The notes beneath the pieces were generated by a model. The model did not search any database. It saw nothing but the letters and a program-made list of their open reading frames with translations, and was not told where the DNA came from. Shown piece after piece: positions 19,412 through 29,042 of a stretch of 64,000 nucleotides of DNA. Position 1 is the first letter of the stretch. Each line of letters starts with the position of its first letter. Origin of the DNA: Cognatundibacterium aquatile (GTDB lineage Bacteria > Pseudomonadota > Gammaproteobacteria > Burkholderiales > Burkholderiaceae_D); assembly GCF_014699135.1 (NCBI RefSeq), contig NZ_JACOFT010000003.1:124001-188000 (forward strand), given 5' to 3'. Both the position numbers and the translations under genes were made by a program.

Positions 19412-20098
19412 ATGACAATTAAAGCTGTATTACTGGATTTAGACGATACCTTGTGGCCGGTTGCGCCGGTGATTCAACATGCGGAAGCGAGCTTGTATCA
19501 GTGGATGCAGGAACATGTGCCAGCAGTGGCAGCGAATTATTCCGTCGAATCAATGCGGCAACGTCGCAATAAGCTGGTACCAACCGATCCCCGTTTTCAA
19601 TACGACCTGTGGGTTTTGCGACATACCTTGCTTAGCCAGATATTCGCAGAACATGATGTGCCTGTCGCGAAGGCCGATCAGGCCATGGCGGTATTTGCCG
19701 ATGCCCGCAATAAGGTGAGTTTGTATGATGATGTCGTTCCGGCGCTAAAGGTATTGTCGCAGCGGGTTCTGTTGGGCTCGGTCTCAAATGGCTTTGCTGA
19801 TCTGCGTGAAATTGGTCTTGCTTCACATTTCCGTACATCGATTGCGGCACGTGAGTTTGGTTGCGCAAAACCTGATCCGCGCATATTTCTCGCCGCCTGT
19901 GACGCGTTGGGCGTAGCGCCGCACGAAGCCTTATATGTCGGCGATGATTTATTGCTCGACGTGCAAGGCGCGCAACAGGCAGGATTGCGTGGGGCATGGA
20001 TGAACCGGCATAGTCTGGAGATCAAGGATGAGCGCCATCAACATATTCAGCCTGATGCAGAATTTAAAAATTTACATGATTTGACAAAATGGTTATGA
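19412..20098 (+). CDS. HAD-family hydrolase (subfamily IA phosphatase)
   Basis: A haloacid dehalogenase superfamily phosphatase of 228 residues, substrate unknown. Motif I is LLDLDDTLWPV with the nucleophile Asp; the cap domain follows (about residues 20-95). Motif II is SVSNGFADL, and motifs III/IV are CAKPDPRIF and YVGDDLLLDVQGAQQAG. The pattern resembles YjjG/YfnB-like and phosphoglycolate phosphatase-like enzymes. The window also encodes glycolate oxidase, but at a distance of 24 kb, which is no evidence for a link. The gene is divergent from nadK and precedes hrcA by 44 bases. Confidence 0.9.
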   Translation: MTIKAVLLDLDDTLWPVAPVIQHAEASLYQWMQEHVPAVAANYSVESMRQRRNKLVPTDPRFQYDLWVLRHTLLSQIFAEHDVPVAKADQAMAVFADARNKVSLYDDVVPALKVLSQRVLLGSVSNGFADLREIGLASHFRTSIAAREFGCAKPDPRIFLAACDALGVAPHEALYVGDDLLLDVQGAQQAGLRGAWMNRHSLEIKDERHQHIQPDAEFKNLHDLTKWL

Positions 20099-20142
20099 AG
20101 TTTTCTATGTTCATGTTTGCTTCAGTCGCATAAAATGAACAG

Positions 20143-21162
20143 ATGCTACTAGACACTCGCGCTCAAACTCTTTTAAAAGCCCTCGTAGAACGCTACATCG
20201 CCGACGGTCAGCCTGTAGGTTCGCGTGCTCTCTCAAAAATTTCCGGCCTTGATCTGTCGCCGGCGACGATCCGTAATGTGATGGCTGATCTGGAGGAGAT
20301 GGGTTTGGTTGCCAGCCCGCATACGTCGGCTGGCCGCGTTCCCACTCCCAAAGGTTATCGCGTATTTGTTGATAAATTACTGACGGTGCAGGAAATCAGT
20401 GAACTGGGGCTGGAATCCCGGCTGCAATCGGGTTTGTTATCTCAACCCCCGCAAAAAATTATTGCGAATGCCGCACAGATATTATCCTCGTTGTCGCAAT
20501 TTGCCGGTGTTGTTATGACGCCGAAAACCGAATCAATTTTTCAGCAGGTCGAATTCCTGCGTCTGTCGGAAAAACGCATTTTGCTGGTAGTTGTGGCACC
20601 GACCGGAGAAGTGCATAACCGCTTGCTCCTGACGGATATTGATTACACCCCGGCGCAGTTGTCGCAGGCAGCTAATTATCTGAATCAGAATTTCAGCGGA
20701 CATGCTTTTGAAGATGCGCGCCTCGGTATTAATAACGAATTACGGCAGTTGCAAACAGATATGACCAGTCTGATGCAAGCCGCTGTCGAAGCGGGCAGTG
20801 ATGCCTTGTCTGAGCAAAGTGATGAAATGGTTATTTCAGGAAAAACCAATTTGCTGAATGTGCAGGATTTATCCTCCAACATGACATCACTGCGTAAGCT
20901 GTTCGACATGTTCGAGCAAAAGAGCAGTCTGATGCAATTGCTGGATGTATCGTGTAAAGCGACGGGGGTGCAGATTTTTATCGGTGGGGAATCGCAGTTG
21001 TTGCCTATGGATGAGATGAGCGTTGTCACTGCGCCGTATGAGGTTAACGGTAAGATTGTCGGCACCCTGGGTGTGATCGGTCCGACGCGGATGGCGTATG
21101 AAAGAGTGATACCGATAGTCGATATTACGGCGAAATTACTTTCTAACGCCTTGAGTCAGTAA
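20143..21162 (+). CDS. hrcA: Heat-inducible transcription repressor HrcA
   Basis: Repressor of class I heat-shock genes, binding CIRCE inverted repeats. At 339 residues it fits the family. The N-terminal winged-helix region ([25 protein letters not shown], then [17 protein letters not shown]) is typical, as is [20 protein letters not shown]. The C-terminal half contains GAF-like sequence ending [17 protein letters not shown]. No CIRCE element was seen next to this gene or elsewhere in the window, so its targets must lie outside. It follows the HAD gene closely and precedes a receiver gene by 12 bases. Confidence 0.96.
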   Translation: MLLDTRAQTLLKALVERYIADGQPVGSRALSKISGLDLSPATIRNVMADLEEMGLVASPHTSAGRVPTPKGYRVFVDKLLTVQEISELGLESRLQSGLLSQPPQKIIANAAQILSSLSQFAGVVMTPKTESIFQQVEFLRLSEKRILLVVVAPTGEVHNRLLLTDIDYTPAQLSQAANYLNQNFSGHAFEDARLGINNELRQLQTDMTSLMQAAVEAGSDALSEQSDEMVISGKTNLLNVQDLSSNMTSLRKLFDMFEQKSSLMQLLDVSCKATGVQIFIGGESQLLPMDEMSVVTAPYEVNGKIVGTLGVIGPTRMAYERVIPIVDITAKLLSNALSQ

Positions 21163-21174
21163 AAGAGACATGCG

Positions 21175-21558
21175 ATGTTAAATAAAAATATTTCCATATT
21201 ACTCATCGACGACAACGATATTACCCGCGAAGTGTTACGTGTCGTGTTGCGCAACGAGGGATACACGGTTGCAGGTGAGGCGACAGACGGTGGAACCGGG
21301 TTGGATATGGCGCTCAAACTACGGCCGGACGTGATTATGCTGGATGTGGTGATGCCCAAAGTCAGTGGTCTTGATGTGCTGCCAAAACTTAAAGATATGT
21401 TGCCTGATACCAGAATATTGCTGGTGACAGCGAGTCACGATAAGGACATTTTGTCGGAAGCGGTGAAATCAGGCATACATGGCATTATTCTGAAACCATT
21501 TAATGCGCAGAAAATTATCGATACCGTTGCTGGTGTCGCTGCAAAAATAAAAAAATAA
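21175..21558 (+). CDS. Single-domain response regulator (CheY-like receiver)
   Basis: A stand-alone receiver domain of 127 residues with no output domain. The acidic pair is in LLIDDNDITREVL, the phospho-acceptor Asp in VIMLDVVMPKVSGLD, the conserved Thr in LLVTASHDKD, and the Lys in GIILKPFNAQKI. All residues needed for phosphorylation are present. No kinase gene is adjacent; the ChpA-type kinase of this window is 17 kb away. It lies 12 bases behind hrcA and is probably cotranscribed with it. It could act as a phosphate sink or signal through protein contact. Confidence 0.9.
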   Translation: MLNKNISILLIDDNDITREVLRVVLRNEGYTVAGEATDGGTGLDMALKLRPDVIMLDVVMPKVSGLDVLPKLKDMLPDTRILLVTASHDKDILSEAVKSGIHGIILKPFNAQKIIDTVAGVAAKIKK

Positions 21559-21595
21559 CCCAACGCACCCACGCATCCTGTTACAAGCGCTTCAA

Positions 21596-21613
21596 TGCTC
21601 ATTGGTATGAGCA
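21596..21613. terminator. Hairpin between the receiver gene and fur
   Basis: Stem TGCTCAT/ATGAGCA with a TGGT loop lies in the 64-base gap between two convergent genes. A T-rich stretch (TTAATTTTT) follows about ten bases later on the plus strand. It may end both transcripts, but the U tract is not adjacent. Confidence 0.4.
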
Positions 21614-21622
21614 CGTTGATAC

Positions 21623-22051
21623 TTAATTTTTGTGCTCGCAGTTCTCTTTCGTGCAACTACCGTAGATCGCGAGTGAATGTTCTGCGATTTTAAAGCCGCG
21701 CTCCAGAGCGATGGTATGCTGGCGCTGTTCAATTTCCGCATCAAAAAACTCTTCAACGCGACCGCAATCGAGGCAGACCAGATGATCATGGTGTGAGCCT
21801 TCGTTTAATTCAAAAATAGCTTTGCCAGTTTCAAAATGATTCCGGTGCAGCAGACCCGCCTGCTCAAATTGTGTCAGAACGCGGTAGACAGTTGCCAGAC
21901 CGACATCCATATTTTCATTCAAAAGTATTTTATAGACGTCTTCTGCAGTCAGATGGCGAACCTTACTACTTTGGAAAATTTCGAGGATTTTCAGGCGTGG
22001 CAAGGTTGCTTTAAGTCCGCTGGCTTTCAGATTTGGAGTGCTGTTTGTCAT
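21623..22051 (-). CDS. fur: Ferric uptake regulator Fur
   Basis: Iron-responsive repressor, dimeric, DNA-binding when loaded with Fe(II). From the ATG at 22051 the product is 142 residues; a TTG four codons earlier is also open. The N-terminal winged helix contains [12 protein letters not shown] and the recognition region [17 protein letters not shown]. The metal sites are visible in [19 protein letters not shown] and the C-terminal [10 protein letters not shown]. It is divergent from bamE with a 76-base spacer, an arrangement found in many gamma- and betaproteobacteria. The spacer contains no full Fur box that I could align with confidence. Confidence 0.95.
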   Translation of the reverse strand: MTNSTPNLKASGLKATLPRLKILEIFQSSKVRHLTAEDVYKILLNENMDVGLATVYRVLTQFEQAGLLHRNHFETGKAIFELNEGSHHDHLVCLDCGRVEEFFDAEIEQRQHTIALERGFKIAEHSLAIYGSCTKENCEHKN

Positions 22052-22127
22052 GTTTTCGGTCAAAAGAGGGCTATCTGCTTTATGATATCGGGTTTTAGGG
22101 CATGTTGCTCAATTACTGAGGGTACCT

Positions 22128-22667
22128 ATGCGATTGTTGTTTTCAAAATCTGTTCAAGGTAAAGCCATCCGGCTTGCAGGCATGACATTATTACTGGGCG
22201 TATCTGCTTGCGCATCGAAACCGCCAGTGGCGGACAAAGCTGTGTCAGCAACGGCCGGTACGCAAATATACGCACCGACAGGGGTGAGTAAATTCCTGGG
22301 CTATATTTCCCCATATCGTATTACCGTTCAGCAAGGTAACTTCGTTTCTCAGGAAATGATGGCGCAGATCAAAGAAGGGATGACGCGTGAGCAAGTCCGT
22401 TTTGTGCTCGGTACCGCTTTGTTGACCGATATGTTCCACGAAGACCGCTGGGATTATCCTTTCCGCCTGACTAAGCCGAATGGCGAGCAGGTAGTCAGTC
22501 AGGTCACCATTCATTTTAAAAACAATACGGTTTCTAAATTTGAAGGCGGTAGTCTGCCAACGGAAAAAGAATATCTGGCAAGGATTACCGAGTCGGCGCT
22601 GGGCTTAGATAAAGTTGAGTCGCTGAATGATCTCGACGGCACGCCGAAGAAAAAAGATAAAAAATAA
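22128..22667 (+). CDS. bamE: Outer membrane protein assembly factor BamE (OmlA/SmpA lipoprotein)
   Basis: Lipoprotein of the BAM complex that inserts beta-barrel proteins in the outer membrane. The N-terminus carries a lipoprotein signal with lipobox LGVSAC. The SmpA/OmlA core contains [29 protein letters not shown] split over the typical region, about residues 84-112. The 179 residues include a C-terminal Lys-rich tail. It is divergent from fur and precedes dapB by 11 bases. Confidence 0.94.
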   Translation: MRLLFSKSVQGKAIRLAGMTLLLGVSACASKPPVADKAVSATAGTQIYAPTGVSKFLGYISPYRITVQQGNFVSQEMMAQIKEGMTREQVRFVLGTALLTDMFHEDRWDYPFRLTKPNGEQVVSQVTIHFKNNTVSKFEGGSLPTEKEYLARITESALGLDKVESLNDLDGTPKKKDKK

Positions 22668-22678
22668 AGAAAGCTGGT

Positions 22679-23491
22679 ATGACTGCATTAAAAGTAGCGG
22701 TGGCGGGCGCTTCCGGCCGCATGGGGAAAATGCTGATTGAAGCTATCAGCAACGCAGACGACATGGTGCTGGCCGGTGCGTTGGATGTTGCCGGTTCCCC
22801 GGCAATAGGTACCGACGCTGGCGTATTTCTGGGCAAACCTGCCGGTGTGTTGATTGAGTCTGATCTGGCTAAGGCATTGGCCAACGCAGAATTTCTGATT
22901 GACTTCACACGTCCTGAAGGGACGTTGAAGCATCTCGACTACTGTGCAGCGCACGGCATCAAAATGATTGTCGGCACGACAGGTTTTGACGATGCCGGTA
23001 AAGCGGCAATCGCAGCAGCGGGCAAACAAACCGCGATTGTCTTTGCGCCGAACATGAGCGTTGGCGTTAATGTCACGCTGAAGTTACTGGAAATGGCAGC
23101 CAAGAGTTTCGCCGAAGGCTATGACATCGAAATCGTTGAAGCACATCACCGGCATAAAGTTGATGCGCCTTCCGGTACTGCGCTCAAAATGGGCGAGGTG
23201 ATTGCGGATGCGTTGGGACGCGATCTGAAAGAAGTCGGCGTCTTTGCGCGCGAAGGTGTGACGGGCGAACGTGATCCGTCTTCGATTGGTTTTGCGACGA
23301 TACGTGGTGGTGACATTGTCGGCGATCACACGGTGTTGTTCGCCGGTATCGGTGAGCGCGTAGAAATTTCGCATAAATCTTCCAGTCGGGTCACCTACGC
23401 GCACGGCAGTCTGCGGGCGGCACGTTTCCTGAATGATAAGGCGACCGGACTGTTCGATATGTACGACGTACTCGGGCTGAATAACCACTAA
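22679..23491 (+). CDS. dapB: 4-hydroxy-tetrahydrodipicolinate reductase
   Basis: NAD(P)H-dependent reductase of the lysine/diaminopimelate pathway. The N-terminal nucleotide-binding loop is [14 protein letters not shown]. The catalytic region reads [23 protein letters not shown], split here as [13 protein letters not shown], with the catalytic His pair and the Lys. The product has 270 residues, the usual size. It lies in a plus-strand run between bamE and the exbB/exbD pair, with 11 and 12 bases at the two junctions. Confidence 0.96.
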   Translation: MTALKVAVAGASGRMGKMLIEAISNADDMVLAGALDVAGSPAIGTDAGVFLGKPAGVLIESDLAKALANAEFLIDFTRPEGTLKHLDYCAAHGIKMIVGTTGFDDAGKAAIAAAGKQTAIVFAPNMSVGVNVTLKLLEMAAKSFAEGYDIEIVEAHHRHKVDAPSGTALKMGEVIADALGRDLKEVGVFAREGVTGERDPSSIGFATIRGGDIVGDHTVLFAGIGERVEISHKSSSRVTYAHGSLRAARFLNDKATGLFDMYDVLGLNNH

Positions 23492-23503
23492 CTTATCTAT
23501 CGC

Positions 23504-24190
23504 ATGAACGCTGCAATCGCGCATTACTGGGAGCAGGCAGATCAGTTCGGGCATGCCATCGCCTATCTTTTACTGCTGATGTCTCTGTTGAGCTGGGCGC
23601 TGATTTTTGCCAAAGTCTGGTCTTTTTGGCGTGTGCGTAAAGCAGCGCCGTTCTTGCCGAAATTCTGGCTCGCGCCGAGTATGGCCGATGCGCAGATGCT
23701 GTTACAACAGCGCGATAAAGAGCAGGTGTATCTGTCGTTGGCGGTAGCGGCGATGTCGGCAATGGATGCCGCTCAGCGTGCATCAACATTGAGTGCTGAC
23801 AGCAGTCTGAATGACGCACTGACGCGTGCTTTGCGCCAGCAACTGCAGGTAACCACAAGTCGTCTCGAAAATGGCCTGACGGTGCTGGCCTCCGTTGGTT
23901 CCACTGCGCCGTTTGTTGGCTTGCTTGGTACGGTATGGGGCATTTATCATGCGCTGACGACGATATCGTCCGCAGGTACGATACAGATAGATCAGCTTGC
24001 CGGGCCGGTCGGTGAAGCGCTCATCATGACTGCCTTTGGTCTGATCGTCGCCATTCCTTCTGTGCTTGCTTACAATGTTTTTAATCGTTTCAATCGTATG
24101 ACATTCGCTGAGCTTGATGGCTTCGCGCACGATCTGCATGCGCATTGCAGTCGCGACGGCGATCAGCAACATTCTGAAAAACAGGTGTAA
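23504..24190 (+). CDS. exbB: MotA/TolQ/ExbB proton channel family protein
   Basis: Inner-membrane channel component that uses proton flow to energise TonB- or Tol-type transport. The 228-residue product has a first transmembrane helix (AIAYLLLLMSLLSWALIFAKVW), a cytoplasmic region of about 110 residues, then two helices with the family motif VGLLGTVWGIYHALTTIS and EALIMTAFGLIVAIPSVLAYN. The next gene, two bases later, encodes the matching ExbD/TolR partner. No tolA, tolB or tonB lies nearby, so ExbB is the better name than TolQ, but this is not certain. Confidence 0.88.
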   Translation: MNAAIAHYWEQADQFGHAIAYLLLLMSLLSWALIFAKVWSFWRVRKAAPFLPKFWLAPSMADAQMLLQQRDKEQVYLSLAVAAMSAMDAAQRASTLSADSSLNDALTRALRQQLQVTTSRLENGLTVLASVGSTAPFVGLLGTVWGIYHALTTISSAGTIQIDQLAGPVGEALIMTAFGLIVAIPSVLAYNVFNRFNRMTFAELDGFAHDLHAHCSRDGDQQHSEKQV

Positions 24191-24192
24191 GC

Positions 24193-24639
24193 ATGGCGTT
24201 TGGTTCGTTTAATGACAAAGCCGGACGATCACAGATGCACAGCATGGCCGATATCAATGTCACTCCTATGGTGGATGTGATGCTGGTGTTGCTGGTGATT
24301 TTCATCATCGCCGCACCACTGATGACGCCGGCAATCAAACTGGATTTACCACAAGCTACGGCGAAGGCCAGTCAGCAACAGCCAGAATCGCTGCAAATTG
24401 CGATTGATGCCGCAGGCATCATTTATCTGCAGGGCGTTGCGACAGATCTGGCGGCGCTGGAGCCCCGTTTCCGGCAGGCAGCTTTGCAACAGCCGCAACC
24501 CGATCTGCAATTACGCGCCGACAAATCCACCCGTTACGACATGATTGCGCAACTGATGGCGGCGGCGCAGGTGCAGGGGTTGAACAAAATTGCGTTTGTG
24601 ATGCAACCCGTGACGGAACCGGTCGCTGCCAAACCCTGA
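24193..24639 (+). CDS. exbD: ExbD/TolR family biopolymer transport protein
   Basis: Partner of ExbB. A single N-terminal transmembrane helix with the proton-carrying Asp is seen in MADINVTPMVDVMLVLLVIF, followed by a periplasmic domain of about 95 residues (KLDLPQATAKASQQQPESLQ onwards). The length (148 residues) is typical. The gene starts two bases after the exbB stop. No tonB follows; leuS begins 86 bases later, probably from its own promoter. Confidence 0.9.
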   Translation: MAFGSFNDKAGRSQMHSMADINVTPMVDVMLVLLVIFIIAAPLMTPAIKLDLPQATAKASQQQPESLQIAIDAAGIIYLQGVATDLAALEPRFRQAALQQPQPDLQLRADKSTRYDMIAQLMAAAQVQGLNKIAFVMQPVTEPVAAKP

Positions 24640-24677
24640 TGCTCGCAAGCATTGCTCAATATCACCCCTGAACCAGT

Positions 24678-24683
24678 TATAAT
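24678..24683 (+). promoter_or_regulatory. Candidate -10 box for leuS
   Basis: A TATAAT hexamer lies 43 bases before the leuS start. A possible -35 (TTGCTC, 24652-24657) is 20 bases upstream, longer than ideal, so the assignment rests mainly on the -10 match and its location in the exbD-leuS gap. Confidence 0.35.
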
Positions 24684-24725
24684 CTAAGGTTCTGAGTCAT
24701 TTCCGCATCTACTTCTGGTCACGCC

Positions 24726-27353
24726 ATGCAAGAAAAATACACGCCCTCCGACGTCGAGCAATCGGCGCAATCCCATTGGAAAAAAATCGACGCCTATAAG
24801 GCCGTAGAAAACAATCCACGTTTCCCTAAAGGCAAATACTACGCCTGCTCCATGCTGCCTTACCCTTCCGGCAAGCTGCACATGGGTCACGTGCGTAACT
24901 ACACCATCAACGACATGCTGGCCCGCCAGCTGCGTATGAAGGGGTATAACGTGTTGATGCCGATGGGCTGGGATGCATTTGGTCTGCCCGCCGAAAATGC
25001 CGCGATTGCATATAAAAAATCACCGGCAGAATGGACTTACGCGAATATCGAAGACATGAAGTCGCAGATGGAACCGCTGGGGCTGGCATTCGACTGGTCA
25101 CGTGAAGTAGCGACCTGCGATCCCGATTACTACCGTTGGAACCAGTGGCTGTTCCTGAAGATGCTGGAAAAAGGCATCGCCTACAAAAAAACTCAGGTCG
25201 TGAACTGGGACCCGATTGATCAGACCGTGCTGGCGAATGAGCAGGTGATTGATGGTCGCGGCTGGCGCTCTGGAGCGTTGGTGGAAAAACGTGAAATCCC
25301 CGGTTACTACTTCGGCATCACCCAATACGCCGAGGAATTGCTGAGCAGTATCGATACGCTCGATGGCTGGCCAGAACAAGTGCGCACCATGCAGCGTAAC
25401 TGGATAGGCAAGAGCGAAGGCGTGCGCTTTGCATTCAGTCACGAGATCAAAGACGACACCGGCGCCTTGGTACAAGACGGCAAAATGTATGTCTTCACGA
25501 CTCGTCCAGACACCATCATGGGCGTGACGTTCTGCGCCGTGGCGGCGGAGCATCCGCTGGCGACTGTCGCTGCAAAAAATAACGAAAAACTGGCAGCGTT
25601 CATCGAAGAATGCAAAGCCGGTGGTACGACGGAAGCCGAAATGGCGACCAAGGAAAAAGAAGGTCTGCCAACGGGCTTATTCGTCACGCATCCGCTGACC
25701 GGTGAGCAAGTCGAAGTCTGGGTCGGCAATTATGTGCTGATGACTTATGGCGACGGCGCTGTGATGGGCGTACCTGCACATGACGAACGCGATTTTGCGT
25801 TTGCCAAAAAATACGGCATTGCGATCAAACAAGTTGTGACTGTTGAAGGTGAGAGCTTTACCACTGACGCATGGGCTGACTGGTATGGCGACAAACAGAA
25901 ATGCGTGACAGTCAATTCCGGCAAATACGACGGACTGAGCTATAAGGCAGCGGTAGATGCTGTCGCCGCTGATCTCGCAGCCAAAGGCGTCGGCGAGAAA
26001 AAAACCACCTGGCGCTTGCGCGACTGGGGCATTTCTCGTCAACGTTACTGGGGCACGCCGATTCCTATCATTCGTTGCGAATGCTGCGGTGATGTACCTG
26101 TGCCTTACGAAGATTTACCGGTGGTATTGCCAACCGAATGTATTCCTGATGGTTCCGGTAATCCGCTGAAAACGCATGCAGCGTTCCTGAATGTTCCTTG
26201 CCCTAAATGCGGCAAGCCAGCTCAGCGTGAAACCGACACCATGGATACTTTCGTCGATTCCAGCTGGTATTTCATGCGCTATACCTGCCCGGATGCGACG
26301 ACGATGGTCGATGAACGCAATGATTACTGGATGGCGATGGATCAGTATATCGGCGGTGTTGAACATGCGGTATTGCATTTGCTGTACGCCCGTTTCTGGA
26401 CCAAAGCGATGCGCGATATGGGTCTGGTCAAGATTGACGAGCCATTCAAGAATCTGTTCACGCAAGGCATGTTGCTGAACGAATCGTTCTACCGCGAAGA
26501 TGCCAGCGGTAAGAAGACCTGGTTCTATCCGAATGAAATCGAAGTACAACACGACGACAAAGGCCGTCCGGTATCGGCGAGCCTGAAATCTGATGGTCAG
26601 CCAGTGCAAATGGGCGGCATAGAAAAAATGTCGAAATCCAAAAACAACGTGGTTGAACCAAAAGACATCATCACCCAGTTCGGTGCTGATACGGCACGTC
26701 TGTTCACGATGTTTGCAGGCCCACCGGATCAAAGTGCTGCCTGGAGCAGCAGCGGTGTCGAAGGTGCCTCGCGTTACCTGCGCCGCCTGTGGGCATCAGC
26801 ATTGAAATTGTCTGCGACGATTGCCACTGGTGCGACAGCACCGGCGAATTACGCGGCGGATGTGAAAGTATTGCGCCGTGAAGTGCATCTGACATTGAAA
26901 CAAATCGATGCCGATTATGATCGCCTGCAATACAACACTGTGGTTTCCGGTGCGATGAAGTTACTCAACACGATAGAGTCATTCAAATCGGAAGCCGAAG
27001 GTTCGGCCGCTGCATTGCGTGAAGCATTCAGCGTTTTGTTGCGCGGCCTGTATCCGGTTTGCCCGCACATCACGCATGCGCTGTGGCAGGAAATGGGCTT
27101 TGCTGCCGAGCTTGGCGAGCTGATCGATGCGCCATGGCCGCAAGTCGATGAAGCAGCACTGGTGCAGGATGAAATCGAACTGATGGTACAGGTGAACGGC
27201 AAACTACGCGGCAGCATCAAGGTCAGTAAAGATGCGGATAAAGCCACGATAGAAGCCACCGCGCTGGCCAGCGAAAGCGTGCAGCGTTTCATCGAAGGTG
27301 CGCCGAAGAAAATTATTGTTGTACCGGGTAAACTGGTCAATATCGTCGCTTAA
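24726..27353 (+). CDS. leuS: Leucyl-tRNA synthetase
   Basis: Class I aminoacyl-tRNA synthetase charging tRNA-Leu. The HIGH-type motif appears as [15 protein letters not shown] near residue 41 and the KMSKS loop as [12 protein letters not shown] near residue 637. A CP1 editing domain lies between ([20 protein letters not shown] and [19 protein letters not shown]). A Cys-containing stretch ([29 protein letters not shown]) is also typical of bacterial LeuRS. The 875 residues are close to the E. coli protein (860). It is followed by lptE and holA, the common betaproteobacterial and gammaproteobacterial order. Confidence 0.98.
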   Translation: MQEKYTPSDVEQSAQSHWKKIDAYKAVENNPRFPKGKYYACSMLPYPSGKLHMGHVRNYTINDMLARQLRMKGYNVLMPMGWDAFGLPAENAAIAYKKSPAEWTYANIEDMKSQMEPLGLAFDWSREVATCDPDYYRWNQWLFLKMLEKGIAYKKTQVVNWDPIDQTVLANEQVIDGRGWRSGALVEKREIPGYYFGITQYAEELLSSIDTLDGWPEQVRTMQRNWIGKSEGVRFAFSHEIKDDTGALVQDGKMYVFTTRPDTIMGVTFCAVAAEHPLATVAAKNNEKLAAFIEECKAGGTTEAEMATKEKEGLPTGLFVTHPLTGEQVEVWVGNYVLMTYGDGAVMGVPAHDERDFAFAKKYGIAIKQVVTVEGESFTTDAWADWYGDKQKCVTVNSGKYDGLSYKAAVDAVAADLAAKGVGEKKTTWRLRDWGISRQRYWGTPIPIIRCECCGDVPVPYEDLPVVLPTECIPDGSGNPLKTHAAFLNVPCPKCGKPAQRETDTMDTFVDSSWYFMRYTCPDATTMVDERNDYWMAMDQYIGGVEHAVLHLLYARFWTKAMRDMGLVKIDEPFKNLFTQGMLLNESFYREDASGKKTWFYPNEIEVQHDDKGRPVSASLKSDGQPVQMGGIEKMSKSKNNVVEPKDIITQFGADTARLFTMFAGPPDQSAAWSSSGVEGASRYLRRLWASALKLSATIATGATAPANYAADVKVLRREVHLTLKQIDADYDRLQYNTVVSGAMKLLNTIESFKSEAEGSAAALREAFSVLLRGLYPVCPHITHALWQEMGFAAELGELIDAPWPQVDEAALVQDEIELMVQVNGKLRGSIKVSKDADKATIEATALASESVQRFIEGAPKKIIVVPGKLVNIVA

Positions 27354-27376
27354 TTTTTGTTACAGGAGTCATCCGC

Positions 27377-27886
27377 ATGCGTTCTGTTTTTTCACGTCAA
27401 CTGACATGGCTGCTAGCGATAGCCATGCTGGTGAGTTTGTCTGCATGCGGTTTTGCCTTGCGTGGACCGGTCAGCTTTCCATTTAAAAGTATTTATATCG
27501 GCCTGTCTGATGGTTCATCGCTGGGCGGCGAGTTAAAACGTCAGATACGCGCGAACGGGCAGACGCAGATCACGGCTGAGGCGAAAGATGCGGAAGTAAT
27601 ACTGGATGTCCTCAGCGAAACCCGTGAAAAGCAAATTCTGTCCTTGAATAGCCAGGGCCGGGTACGTGAATACAATCTGCTGTATAACTTCCGTTTCCGT
27701 TTGCGTGATGCGGTCGGTAAAGAATATCTGGAGCCAGTGACGGTGCAACTGAAACGCACGATCACGTTCAATGAAGCACAGGTGTTGGCGAAAGAATCCG
27801 AAGAAGCCTTGCTGTACCGCGATATGCAAAGTGACCTGGTGCAGCAGATCATGCGCCGCCTGTCAGTTGTGAAGATGGATCAATAA
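27377..27886 (+). CDS. lptE: LPS-assembly lipoprotein LptE
   Basis: Outer-membrane lipoprotein that plugs LptD and helps insert lipopolysaccharide. A signal peptide with lipobox LSAC (cleavage before Cys23 or so) is followed by GFALRGPVSFPFKSIYIGL, the family start. The C-terminal half has EYNLLYNFRFRLRD and ALLYRDMQSDLVQQIMRRL, typical of the RlpB/LptE family. The product has 169 residues. It is preceded by a GGAG ribosome site after leuS, and its stop codon directly abuts the holA start. Confidence 0.92.
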   Translation: MRSVFSRQLTWLLAIAMLVSLSACGFALRGPVSFPFKSIYIGLSDGSSLGGELKRQIRANGQTQITAEAKDAEVILDVLSETREKQILSLNSQGRVREYNLLYNFRFRLRDAVGKEYLEPVTVQLKRTITFNEAQVLAKESEEALLYRDMQSDLVQQIMRRLSVVKMDQ

Positions 27887-28906
27887 ATGCAGTTGCGCTT
27901 CGATGCCCTCGATGGCCATCTGGCGAAAACGCTGGCACCACTGTATGTGATCACCAGCGATGAGCATTTACTCGCGCTGGAAGCTGCGGACAAAGTCCGT
28001 CGCGCGGCCAAAGCGCAGGGCTTTTATGAGCGTGAAATTTTAACCGTCGAGCGCAGTTTCAAATGGGGTGCGCTGCTGGCAGCGAATCAGTCGCAGTCGC
28101 TGTTTGGCGATAAAAAACTGATCGATCTGCGCATTCCGACCGGCAAGCCCGGCAAGGATGGCGGACAAGCGCTGCAGGATTATGTGGCAAATCTGTCGCC
28201 GGATAATCTGACGCTGATTACCTTGCCCAAGCTCGATTGGGCAACGCAAAAAGCAGCCTGGGTCAGCAGTTTGCAACAAGCGGCGGTGTACATCGATATT
28301 CCACTGGTCGAGCGCAATCATTTGCCGAATTGGATCAGTCAGCGGCTCGCCTTGCAGCAACAAAGTGCGGACCGGCAAAGTCTGGATTTCATCGCCGATC
28401 GCGTCGAAGGCAATCTGCTTGCTGCGCATCAGGAAATACAAAAACTCGCTTTACTGCATCCGGCAGGCAAACTCAGCTTTGAACAAATTCACGACGCGGT
28501 GCTGAATGTTGCCCGTTATGATGTGTTCAAACTCAATGAAGCGATGCTGGCTGGCGATGTTGCCCGTTTATCGCGGATGCTGAACGGACTTAAAGGTGAA
28601 GGTGAAGCATTGCCGCTGGTGTTGTGGGCGATGGCGGAAGAAATCCGCACTTTACTGAAACTGAAATCCGGCATGCAACAAGGGCGACCGTTATCTGCCC
28701 TGCTGAAAGAATACAGAATTTGGGGACCCAGAGAAAAACTCATGGACCCGGCATTACGCAGAGTCAGTTTGCAGACCTTGCAAACAGCGCTGCAAGAAGC
28801 CTCGCAAGTCGATAAGATGGTCAAAGGTTTACGTGCCAAAGCATTTGCCGGCGACGCCTGGGATGCGCTGCTGCAGTTGGGATTAAAAGTCGCGACCGCC
28901 GCCTGA
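27887..28906 (+). CDS. holA: DNA polymerase III subunit delta
   Basis: Clamp-loader subunit that opens the beta clamp. The 339-residue product begins with LYVITSDEHLLALEAADKVR, the HolA N-terminal segment, and contains QSQSLFGDKKLIDLRIP, then VARYDVFKLNEAMLAGD and the C-terminal LKGEGEALPLVLWAMAEEIRTLL block typical of delta. The start codon follows lptE without a gap, so translation is probably coupled. Repeat copy C lies just downstream. Confidence 0.94.
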   Translation: MQLRFDALDGHLAKTLAPLYVITSDEHLLALEAADKVRRAAKAQGFYEREILTVERSFKWGALLAANQSQSLFGDKKLIDLRIPTGKPGKDGGQALQDYVANLSPDNLTLITLPKLDWATQKAAWVSSLQQAAVYIDIPLVERNHLPNWISQRLALQQQSADRQSLDFIADRVEGNLLAAHQEIQKLALLHPAGKLSFEQIHDAVLNVARYDVFKLNEAMLAGDVARLSRMLNGLKGEGEALPLVLWAMAEEIRTLLKLKSGMQQGRPLSALLKEYRIWGPREKLMDPALRRVSLQTLQTALQEASQVDKMVKGLRAKAFAGDAWDALLQLGLKVATAA

Positions 28907-28951
28907 ACTGCCGTCGCAGCACTGCCGGAAATGCCAAAAATCCCTGAAATT

Positions 28952-29023
28952 GGGGGAGTATCCTTAAAAACACACCTAATGTCCTTGTAAATAAAGGGCT
29001 TTAAAAAATACACGGGGGAGTAT
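28952..29023 (+). repeat. Intergenic palindrome-ended repeat, copy C
   Basis: Left arm GGGGGAGTAT (28952-28961), internal TAATGTCCTTGTA (compare TAATGCCCTTGTA in copy D) and GGGCTTTAAAAAATAC (compare copy B), and a right end ATACACGGGGGAGTAT that is a damaged version of the palindrome in copies B and D. It fills most of the holA-proA gap. Its right end can form GGGAG/CTCCC with bases up to 29034, nine bases before the proA start. Confidence 0.68.
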
Positions 29024-29042
29024 ATAAAGCTCCCAAAATGAC

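Noticed and set aside
24640-24725. T-box or leader-peptide attenuator ahead of leuS
   Set aside because: The gap is only 86 bases with no Leu-codon leader or specifier-type structure.
26115-26732. Antisense frame of 205 codons opposite leuS
   Set aside because: Overlaps the leuS catalytic core; no recognisable domain.
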